From NCBI GenBank assembly GCA_028293005.1, contig JAQGLH010000378.1, forward strand, positions 1 through 6,728: a stretch of 6,728 bases of DNA, given 5' to 3'. The notes beneath the pieces are model-generated. The model worked only from the letters and a program-made list of their open reading frames with translations. It did not search any database and was not told the DNA's origin. Positions 1-4,550 of the stretch are shown one piece after another; the first letter of the stretch is position 1; each line of letters opens with the position of its first letter. Position numbers and translations under genes: made by a program. The stretch comes from Alphaproteobacteria bacterium (lineage in GTDB: Bacteria; Pseudomonadota; Alphaproteobacteria; Sphingomonadales; Sphingomonadaceae).

Positions 1-66
1 CAAGATCCTGCATTCTGCGCACAGCGTGGCTTCGGCGCCCAAGACCATGATATCGGGAGGAGAAAA

Positions 67-141
67 TGGTGGGCGTGGCAAGGATTGAACTTGCGACCCC
101 TGCGATGTCAACACAGTGCTCTACCACTGAGCTACACGCCC
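67..141 (-). tRNA. tRNA-Val with anticodon GAC, CCA encoded
   Basis: Read on the minus strand, this 75-nt stretch folds into a complete cloverleaf. The 7-bp acceptor stem is GGGCGTG (5' end at 141) paired with CACGCCC, followed by discriminator A and a genome-encoded CCA at 69-67. The D stem is GCTC/GAGC. The anticodon stem CTGTG/CGCAG closes the loop TTGACAT, which gives anticodon GAC (valine, GUC/GUU codons). The T arm is GCAAG, loop TTCAATC, CTTGC. The gene lies 60 bp downstream of cpdR on the same strand. A weak promoter-like pair sits in that gap (TTGCAC at 179-174 and TTAAGG at 157-152, spacing 16), so it may be transcribed on its own or from cpdR. A short T run (66-63 region) follows the CCA without an extra hairpin. 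Confidence 0.97.
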
Positions 142-201
142 ACGGGCGGGTCCTTAACCGGGCCCTGCCCTGCGTGCAACCGCCTAATGGCGGCCCCCGC
201 G

Positions 202-579
202 TCACAGCCTGCCGTGCTGATCCTCGCTCTGGAACATGCGGTCGACCTCGGCGACGAGATCGCGCAAATGGAAGGGCTTGGAGAGCACCTTGGCGTCCGG
301 CGTGGTCTTGCCGGCGCGCAGCGCGACCGCCGCAAAACCGGTGATGAACATCACCCGCATCGCGGGCGCCATCGCGGCGGCTTTCTGCGCGAGCTCGATG
401 CCGTCCATCTCGGGCATCACGATGTCGGTGAGGAGGAGATCGAAGCGCTCTGCCTCGAGCAACGGCAGCGCTGCCGTGCCTCGATCGACCGCCGCCACCT
501 GATAGCCGACGCGCTCGAGCGCGCGCGTCAGATAGATCCGCATCGATTCGTCGTCTTCGGCGAGAAGAATCTTGATCAT
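202..579 (-). CDS. cpdR: CpdR-like single-domain response regulator
   Basis: This 125-residue protein is a lone receiver domain with no output domain. The acidic pocket is E8-D9-D10 in LLAEDD. The phosphoacceptor is D52 in LLLTDIVMPEMDG, with conserved T80 in MFITGF and K101 in the LSKPFHLRDLVAEV segment. The MFITGFAAVAL and VLSKPFHLRDLV blocks match my memory of Caulobacter CpdR. There the CckA-ChpT phosphorelay controls CpdR, and the unphosphorylated form binds ClpX so that ClpXP degrades cell-cycle substrates. That role is transferred by family. The frame is open upstream to 864, but ATG at 579 is preferred: homology begins there and GAGG (588-585) lies 5 nt upstream. The C-terminus (QSEDQHGRL) lacks the short alanine-type ending I recall in Caulobacter CpdR, so adaptor self-turnover could differ. 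Confidence 0.9.
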   Translation of the reverse strand: MIKILLAEDDESMRIYLTRALERVGYQVAAVDRGTAALPLLEAERFDLLLTDIVMPEMDGIELAQKAAAMAPAMRVMFITGFAAVALRAGKTTPDAKVLSKPFHLRDLVAEVDRMFQSEDQHGRL

Positions 580-829
580 GACGCCTCGAAAGCTGGTCCA
601 ATGGGCGGCCGGGCCCGCGTGCCCCCGCGCGCCGCTCTTATGCCCCAAGCGCTTAAGATTTTCCAGCCGCGCGATGCGGCCTTTGTCATTGTCGATGGTT
701 ATCGCCTGTCTTAGAGCAGGAAAAGCAGAGGTCGGTTCATGTCGGGCGATTGCTGCACGACACGATCCGAGCCGTTTCCGAGCCGCTGCGCCCCCCGCAG
801 TCTGAAGGATGGCTGAGCAGGAGCCGAGA
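580..829. other. Divergent spacer between cpdR and the FGase gene
   Basis: This 250-bp spacer must hold the promoters of both flanking genes, and no ORF in it looks real. The left part (600-640) is extremely G/C-rich and able to fold. The part at 640-720 is more A/T-rich. A weak plus-strand pair is TTGTCG (689-694), 17 nt, TAGAGC (712-717), which could serve the FGase gene. For cpdR I see only a lone TTAA within CTTAAG (near 652-657) and no full TTAA-N7-TTAA CtrA box, so CtrA control known from Caulobacter cannot be supported here. Confidence 0.4.
819..823 (+). promoter_or_regulatory. Shine-Dalgarno AGGAG that fixes the FGase start
   Basis: AGGAG lies six bases (ccgaga) before ATG at 830. 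The upstream in-frame ATG at 809 has GAAGG directly abutting it with no spacer, which is not a usable geometry. The site therefore favours a 301-residue protein over a 308-residue one. Confidence 0.7.
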
Positions 830-1735
830 ATGCCAGCAGGAGCAGAGGGTATCGAGCCTCCCAACGGACCGGATGACCCAGCGGCGGATCCCCTCGCCTA
901 CACACGTGTCGGCCCTGCTGCGCCTGCCTCGCCGGTCGTCCTTTCGGTGCCGCATGCCGGCCGCGACTATGCGCCAGAGCTGCTGCGCGCCTCCCGGCTC
1001 GACCAGCGCCAGCTTGAATCGCTGGAGGACCGCTACGTCGATCGGCTGATCTGGCGTGCCCTCGGCACCGGCGCGGTGGCGATCGTCGCACGCCGGCCGC
1101 GCGCGGAGATCGACCTCAACCGCGACGAGCGCGAGATCGATACAGCGATCGTCTCGCCGCCGCTCCCGGCCGGCGCGCTGGTCCAGTCGGCGAGAACGCG
1201 CGGCGGACTTGGGCTGATCCCGGCGCGCATTACCGGCGCCGGCGGCATCTGGCGGCATCGCATCGACGGGACTGAGGTCATGCGCCGCATCGCCCAGATC
1301 CATCAGCCTTATCATGGCGCGCTGGCGCACGCGCTCGATCAGGCCCACCGTCGGTTCGGCATCGCGATCCTGCTCGATTGCCATTCGATGCCACCGCGCA
1401 AGGACGCGCCCGGCCAGGCAGACGTCGTGTTCGGGGATTTGCACGGCACCGCGATCGCGCCCGAACTGCTCGAGGCTGCGGTGGCCGCGGCGAAGCGCGC
1501 GGGCTTCAAGACGGCAAGCAACATTCCCTACGCCGGCGGCTACATCACATCGCGCCACGGCCGCCCGGCCGCGGGCGTTCATGCGTTGCAGATCGAAATC
1601 GACCGCTCGCTGTATCTGGGCGACGACATGCGCGAGCCCGGCGACGGCTTCGAGCGCACCGCACATTTGCTGGAAGACGTGGCGGCCGCTCTGGCTGCCC
1701 GGGCGATCGAGCCGCAAGCGATTGCCGCTGAGTAA
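830..1735 (+). CDS. N-formylglutamate amidohydrolase family protein
   Basis: This 301-residue cytosolic hydrolase belongs to the FGase/HutG-like family, zinc-peptidase-like enzymes that release formate from N-formylglutamate or cleave related N-acyl amino acids. Visible family blocks are VLSVPHAGRDY (residues 38-47, H42), EDRYVDRLI (66-74), EIDLNRDERE (93-102), LLDCHSMPP (181-189, H185), DVVFGDLHG (198-206), NIPYAGGYIT (231-240) and HALQIEIDR (251-259, E256). H42, H185 and E256 are the likely metal-binding or catalytic residues, inferred from block conservation. No signal peptide is seen, and residues 1-33 form a Pro/Ala-rich extension ahead of the fold. No other histidine-degradation (hut) gene is in the window, so the true substrate is open. 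It diverges from cpdR, a pairing I recall from other alphaproteobacteria. The start is set by AGGAG at 819-823. Confidence 0.85.
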   Translation: MPAGAEGIEPPNGPDDPAADPLAYTRVGPAAPASPVVLSVPHAGRDYAPELLRASRLDQRQLESLEDRYVDRLIWRALGTGAVAIVARRPRAEIDLNRDEREIDTAIVSPPLPAGALVQSARTRGGLGLIPARITGAGGIWRHRIDGTEVMRRIAQIHQPYHGALAHALDQAHRRFGIAILLDCHSMPPRKDAPGQADVVFGDLHGTAIAPELLEAAVAAAKRAGFKTASNIPYAGGYITSRHGRPAAGVHALQIEIDRSLYLGDDMREPGDGFERTAHLLEDVAAALAARAIEPQAIAAE

Positions 1736-1819
1736 GGGGCGCAGGACAGGGCGCGGCCGAACGATCGGGGCGCCGGACAACAAGTCGCCGAACAATGCCC
1801 CCTGAACGAAAAGCTCCAG

Positions 1820-1855
1820 AAAAGAAAAGGACCACCTCGCCCGTGGGCGAGGTGG
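1820..1855 (-). terminator. Intrinsic terminator, 11-bp perfect stem
   Basis: CCACCTCGCCC (1832-1842) and GGGCGAGGTGG (1845-1855) are perfect complements separated by two bases, so the folded loop is about four bases. On the minus strand the stem is followed by TCCTTTTCTTTT (1831-1820), a suitable U-rich tail. On the plus strand it is followed by CCTAGG and has no U tract, so it should act mainly on leftward transcripts: the candidate sRNA and read-through from the SapC-family gene. It may impede rightward transcription from the FGase gene through the stem alone. Confidence 0.8.
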
Positions 1856-1921
1856 CCTAGGTTCAGGGAGGAACGCCCACGAGGGGCGTTACGCCAACCG
1901 CAAGGGGAGTGCGGCGACGCA
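1820..1921 (-). ncRNA. Candidate small RNA, three hairpins with C-rich loop
   Basis: Read on the minus strand from about 1921, the stretch forms three hairpins in series. Hairpin 1 is CCGCA/TGCGG (1914-1910 with 1902-1898) with a seven-base loop CUCCCCU. Hairpin 2 is AACGCCC/GGGCGTT (1890-1884 with 1878-1872) with loop CUCGU. A linker containing CCUCCC (1871-1866) leads to an 11-bp terminator hairpin and a U-rich tail. Both C-rich segments can pair with Shine-Dalgarno sequences. Alphaproteobacterial sRNAs of the AbcR, CcsR and suhB types use such exposed C-rich motifs; the resemblance is architectural and no homology is claimed. A promoter-like pair lies at the right distance upstream. The alternative is that this is the long 3' UTR of the SapC-family transcript, which ends 239 nt upstream on the same strand, or an RNA processed from it. 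Ends are estimates. Confidence 0.5.
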
Positions 1922-1926
1922 TTGTC

Positions 1927-1955
1927 AATTTAAGGGACTATGGAACGCGTTTCAA
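1927..1955 (-). promoter_or_regulatory. Possible promoter of the candidate sRNA
   Basis: On the minus strand TTGAAA (1955-1950) and TAAATT (1932-1927) are exactly 17 bases apart. They match the sigma-70 consensus at 5 of 6 and 4 of 6 positions. The predicted start lies near 1921-1919, a few bases before hairpin 1. A perfect TTGACA (1928-1923) overlaps the -10, but nothing A/T-rich stands 16-18 bases downstream of it. The pair sits in the only A/T-rich island of the interval, which supports it modestly. Confidence 0.4.
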
Positions 1956-1959
1956 GGTG

Positions 1960-1977
1960 CTACTCAAATTACAGTAG
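1960..1977. repeat. Small inverted repeat upstream of the sRNA promoter
   Basis: CTACT (1960-1964) and AGTAG (1973-1977) are inverted around eight bases (caaattac), just upstream of the -35-like hexamer at 1955-1950. The position and the A/T-rich centre would suit an activator site. Five-base arms are short enough to arise by chance, so this is only a candidate. Confidence 0.25.
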
Positions 1978-2084
1978 TATCCCTATAAGTCAGTCGCTTA
2001 GCCGGGAACCCGCACTCATGTCGTCCCTCCGTGCGACGTCTCGGCACCGCCTGAAATGGCTTCGCCTGGCTCAGCGATGGCGGG

Positions 2085-2096
2085 TCGGAATTCCGA
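2085..2096. repeat. Perfect 12-bp palindrome with GAATTC centre
   Basis: TCGGAATTCCGA is a perfect 12-bp palindrome lying 64 bp past the end of the SapC-family gene. No gene starts beside it, so an operator role is not evident. It could be a chance sequence. Confidence 0.4.
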
Positions 2097-2137
2097 GCGG
2101 TCTGGAGCCGCGTGCAAAACCCACCGACGGGCAACGG

Positions 2138-2166
2138 CCAGGTCAGGCGCGTCTCCAGGTCAGGCG
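2138..2166. repeat. 12-bp direct repeat across the sapC-like stop codon
   Basis: CCAGGTCAGGCG occurs exactly at 2138-2149 and 2155-2166, with cgtct between them (period 17). The right-hand copy includes the TGA stop of the SapC-family gene (2162-2160). The left-hand copy is therefore a duplicate of the gene end lying just downstream of it. This looks like a small local duplication by slippage, with no flanking signs of an inserted element. Confidence 0.7.
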
Positions 2167-2942
2167 TTGACCATGGCGGGATCTTGCTGCGGGATCTTGC
2201 CCTGCTGCGCCTGCTTGCCGAACAGCTCGCGGATCAGCGGCAGCGAGAACAAATGGGCGATGATCAAAGGCAGCATGCCGTTCTGGTTCATCTTGCGCAG
2301 CTCGTCGCCGCGCAGCTCGCGGATCTTCTCCTCGGCAATGATGCGGAAGCCGCGATAGATGAAGGGCGCCTGCTCGTCGGACGGCTGGATCGAGACTTCG
2401 CCGTCGATGAGCAGGTCCATGTCGATCAGCTCCTTCATGAACGCGTTGGTGCGCTGCGCCGAGAGCTCGAATTCCTCGCAGAATTTGAGGATCGCGTTGG
2501 TCGTCTCGCTCGCTTTGTCGCCCTCGAACAAGGGTTCGCCCTCATCGTAGGCACCGACCACGTCGCTGGTCGGATCGAAGCAGAGCGAAAGCTCCTCGGC
2601 GTCAGGGCGGAGGCGCGCGAGCAGGAACGGATAGCGGCGAACATAGGCCGGGATGTAGATCTCGGTGCGCGGCTTGCCTTCATCGTCGACGAAGACGTTG
2701 ACGCCTTCGTTGAGCCCCATCAGCGCCAGTGGCACCGGGTTGTCGCCTGCCGAAAAAACGATCGGATAGAAGCGCTGGCAGGTGATGAACTCGTCGATCG
2801 TCAGCGGGATCGCATGATGCTGCGCCAGGAACGGCGCCGCCTGCGCAGGCCGCAGCTTGAAGGCGCCATGGGTGCCGCTCGAAAGCGGTTCGAGCTGCTG
2901 GTACAAGAGCGGCAATTGTGCGGCCGGCGCTGAGGTCGCCAT
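2160..2942 (-). CDS. SapC family protein
   Basis: This 260-residue protein matches the SapC family in length and pattern. The name comes from Campylobacter fetus surface-layer work; in alphaproteobacteria these proteins often sit near TonB-dependent receptor genes and their molecular role is not settled. Visible blocks are EIYIPAYVRRYPFLLARL (residues 94-111), LCFDPTSD (120-127), DEGEPLFEGD (133-142), and the C-terminal RGFRIIAEEKIREL (197-210) with NGMLPLIIAHLFSL (221-234). There is no signal peptide, and the one hydrophobic stretch near 223-235 is too short and interrupted for a sure membrane helix. ATG at 2942 has GGAG (2953-2950) seven bases upstream. It lies 58 nt downstream of the FAD-linked dehydrogenase, probably in one operon. 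No TonB receptor or tryptophan halogenase neighbours it here. Confidence 0.87.
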   Translation of the reverse strand: MATSAPAAQLPLLYQQLEPLSSGTHGAFKLRPAQAAPFLAQHHAIPLTIDEFITCQRFYPIVFSAGDNPVPLALMGLNEGVNVFVDDEGKPRTEIYIPAYVRRYPFLLARLRPDAEELSLCFDPTSDVVGAYDEGEPLFEGDKASETTNAILKFCEEFELSAQRTNAFMKELIDMDLLIDGEVSIQPSDEQAPFIYRGFRIIAEEKIRELRGDELRKMNQNGMLPLIIAHLFSLPLIRELFGKQAQQGKIPQQDPAMVNA

Positions 2943-2964
2943 AGTGATTCTCCGAATAAGTAAG

Positions 2965-2983
2965 GAGCAGCGCGCGGCTGCCC
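2965..2983 (-). other. Intercistronic hairpin between dehydrogenase and SapC gene
   Basis: On the minus-strand transcript GGGCAGC (2983-2977) pairs with GCUGCUC (2971-2965), including one G-U pair, around loop CGCGC. The U-rich but imperfect run CUUACUUAUU follows it, then the SapC-gene ribosome site. It could be a partial terminator or an mRNA-stability element that sets different levels of the two proteins. The tail is too interrupted to call a true terminator. Confidence 0.35.
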
Positions 2984-3000
2984 TTGGTCAGCGCAACCGT

Positions 3001-4449
3001 CTATGGCGCGCCCTCGCCTTCTGCAAGCGGCACGAGCTTGCCGGGATTCATAATCCCCTGAGGATCGAGCGCGCGTTTGATCGCCGCCATCGCCCGCAAC
3101 CGGGTCGGATCGCCGATCCGTTCGAGCTCCTTCAGCCGCGCCTGGCCGATGCCATGCTCGGCCGAAAGCGAGCCGCCGGCGGCGGTGACGAGATCATGCA
3201 CGTAAGAGCTGGTCGCCGGACCCTCGCTCAGAAGCCAATCGGGCGCGGCGCCATCGGGAGCGCGAACGTTGAAATGGACATTGCCGTCGCCGAGATGGCC
3301 GAACGCCATCACGCTGGTGCCCGGAAAGCGGCGCTCGACCGCCGCCGCGGCCTCGACCATGAAGCGCGGCATCGCGTCGACCGCGACCGAAATATCGTGC
3401 TTGGTCGACTGCCGGTCCTTGCTCTCCGCCTCCGCCATGCTGTCGCGGATCCGCCACAAGGCCTCGGCCTGCGCCTCGCTCGCCGCGATCATCGCATCTT
3501 CGACCAGGCCGGCTTCGAGCGCATCGCCGAGCGCCTGCTCGAGCGCGGGCTGAGGATCGGGCGCGCCGAGCGGCGCGGTGGCCTCGATCAACACACTCCA
3601 GTCGCAGCTCTGCGCGAGCGGCGCGCGCGTCCGCGGTATGTAGCGAAGCACAATCTCGAGCGCGGCCTTGGGGAGCAATTCGAAGCCCTCGATCGCCTCG
3701 CCCATCTTGTCCTCCAGCGCGCGCAACAAGCGCAACGCCGCGTCGGGCGATGACAGGCCGACCCAAGCGACCCGTCGCACGCCAACGGCGGGGACCAGCT
3801 TCAAGGTCGCGGCGGTGACGATGCCAAGCGTGCCTTCGGCGCCGATCAGCAATTGGCGAAGATCGTAGCCGCGATTGTCTTTCTTGAGCGCGGTCAGGCC
3901 ATTGAAGACCGATCCATCCGGCAGCACCGCCTCGATCCCGGCGACGAGCCCGCGCATCGTGCCGAAGCGAAGCACCTGCGTGCCGCCCGCATTGGTCGAG
4001 ATCAGGCCGCCGACCGTCGCGCTGCCCTTCGCGCCGAGCGTCAGCGGAAAGCGCCGGCCAACGGTGGCGGCGGCGTCGTGGAGGTTGGAAAGAATTACCC
4101 CGGCCTCGCACACGGCACTGCTGCTTGCGGCCGAGATCGCGCGGATCGCGTTCATGCGCCGCAGCGACAGGAGGATCTGGTTGCCCGCGCTACTCGGTGT
4201 CGCGCCACCGACCATGCCGCTGTTGCCGCCCTGCGGCACGATCGCGACCCGCGCGGCGCTGCACAGGCGGACGATCTCGGCGATCTCATCGGTGCTTGCC
4301 GGCGACAGCATCGCCGCGGCGGCGCCATGATAGCGCTTGCGCCAATCCTCGAGCCACGGCGCCATCGCCTCGACGTCGCGCGTGAAGCCTTTCGGCCCCA
4401 GCCGGCCGCTGAGTTTTTCGAGCAGGTCTGAAATCGAAGCGTTGGTCAT
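3001..4449 (-). CDS. FAD-linked D-2-hydroxyacid dehydrogenase (D2HGDH/GlcD-like)
   Basis: This 482-residue soluble flavoenzyme has the FAD_binding_4 plus FAD-oxidase C-terminal layout of D-lactate, glycolate and D-2-hydroxyglutarate dehydrogenases. The FAD segment includes IVPQGGNSGMVGG (70-82), LTLGAKGSATVGG (137-149), STNAGGTQVLRFGTMRG (151-167) and LIGAEGTLGIVT (201-212). The C-terminal active site shows H385 in GHLGDGN, H392 and N394 in VHFN, and E431-H432 in AEHGIG. R335 and K350 are spaced 15 apart, like the human D2HGDH substrate residues R386 and K401 as I remember them. This favours D-2-hydroxyglutarate, but the residue at the human T390 position is Ala339. ATG at 4449 has no Shine-Dalgarno; TATTAT (4470-4465) is so close that the mRNA leader may be only about 8-10 nt. 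It is the first gene of a probable operon with the SapC-family gene. Confidence 0.87.
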   Translation of the reverse strand: MTNASISDLLEKLSGRLGPKGFTRDVEAMAPWLEDWRKRYHGAAAAMLSPASTDEIAEIVRLCSAARVAIVPQGGNSGMVGGATPSSAGNQILLSLRRMNAIRAISAASSSAVCEAGVILSNLHDAAATVGRRFPLTLGAKGSATVGGLISTNAGGTQVLRFGTMRGLVAGIEAVLPDGSVFNGLTALKKDNRGYDLRQLLIGAEGTLGIVTAATLKLVPAVGVRRVAWVGLSSPDAALRLLRALEDKMGEAIEGFELLPKAALEIVLRYIPRTRAPLAQSCDWSVLIEATAPLGAPDPQPALEQALGDALEAGLVEDAMIAASEAQAEALWRIRDSMAEAESKDRQSTKHDISVAVDAMPRFMVEAAAAVERRFPGTSVMAFGHLGDGNVHFNVRAPDGAAPDWLLSEGPATSSYVHDLVTAAGGSLSAEHGIGQARLKELERIGDPTRLRAMAAIKRALDPQGIMNPGKLVPLAEGEGAP

Positions 4450-4464
4450 TGTGGCGAGGCGGCG

Positions 4465-4493
4465 ATAATAGACAGGGCTGCGGCGTTGGGCAA
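4465..4493 (-). promoter_or_regulatory. Likely promoter of the dehydrogenase-SapC unit
   Basis: On the minus strand TTGCCC (4493-4488) and TATTAT (4470-4465) are 17 bases apart. The -10 matches consensus at 5 of 6 positions and the -35 at 4 of 6. The -10 ends 15 bases before the start codon at 4449. Transcription would begin roughly 8-10 bases before the ATG, giving a very short leader, consistent with the missing Shine-Dalgarno. Confidence 0.45.
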
Positions 4494-4511
4494 ATTAATC
4501 GCCTGTTCAAG

Positions 4512-4536
4512 CATCGCAGTCGATGGCGTTGCGATG
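4512..4536 (+). promoter_or_regulatory. Leader hairpin touching the ribosome site of the exported-protein gene
   Basis: CATCGCA (4512-4518) and TGCGATG (4530-4536) are perfect 7-bp complements around an 11-base loop. The last base of the stem is the first base of the Shine-Dalgarno-like GAGGG (4536-4540). In a transcript from the 4464-4469 -10-like site this hairpin would stand directly beside the ribosome site and might tune translation. It is supported by pairing only. Confidence 0.35.
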
Positions 4537-4550
4537 AGGGTTGGCATTTG

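Larger units (their letters stand above)
1736..2159. other. Non-coding interval holding a candidate sRNA and repeats
   Basis: This 424-bp stretch lies between two convergently oriented protein genes, and no ORF here has family character, plausible composition and a ribosome site. From left to right it holds a spacer with no T-tract terminator for the FGase gene (1736-1810) and a strong minus-strand terminator (1820-1855). Next come two hairpins on the minus strand (1872-1890 and 1898-1914), then an island at 1920-1990 that is much more A/T-rich than its surroundings and has promoter-like hexamers. Beyond these are a 12-bp palindrome (2085-2096) and a 12-bp direct repeat (2138-2166) that runs into the end of the SapC-family gene. 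Positions 1990-2084 and 2097-2137 show nothing I can name. Confidence 0.6.

Noticed and set aside
1..66. A possible minus-strand partial gene running off the left edge (ATG at 48)
   Set aside because: Only 16 codons, no ribosome site and no recognisable sequence; I see nothing that can be supported in these bases.
180..193. Hairpin CCGCC-TAAT-GGCGG after cpdR as a terminator
   Set aside because: Only five base pairs and no T run on the minus strand; it may fold but cannot be called a terminator.
66..344. Plus-strand ORF of 92 codons with a fine GGGAGGAG ribosome-like site before its ATG
   Set aside because: It runs antisense through the tRNA-Val gene and the end of cpdR, and its protein is Arg/Pro-rich shadow sequence with no family features; the G-rich site is probably chance.
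85..714. 209-codon plus-strand ORF
   Set aside because: It is the antisense shadow of cpdR and the tRNA; the minus-strand frame carries clear receiver-domain motifs.
737..1795. 352-codon minus-strand ORF opposite the FGase gene
   Set aside because: High-GC antisense shadow; composition is Arg/Ala/Asp-rich with no motif, while the plus frame has all the FGase blocks.
1870..1890. GGAAC followed by CGTT as an EcfG-type stress promoter
   Set aside because: The spacing is 12 bases, not the 16-17 expected, and both parts belong to a hairpin of the candidate sRNA on the other strand.
1940..2170. 76-codon plus-strand ORF in the non-coding interval
   Set aside because: No Shine-Dalgarno, irregular composition, and it overlaps the promoter-like island and the end of the SapC-family gene.
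2112..2933. 273-codon plus-strand ORF
   Set aside because: Antisense shadow of the SapC-family gene.
2857..3753. 298-codon plus-strand ORF
   Set aside because: Antisense to the dehydrogenase; the minus frame has the full FAD-binding and active-site motifs.
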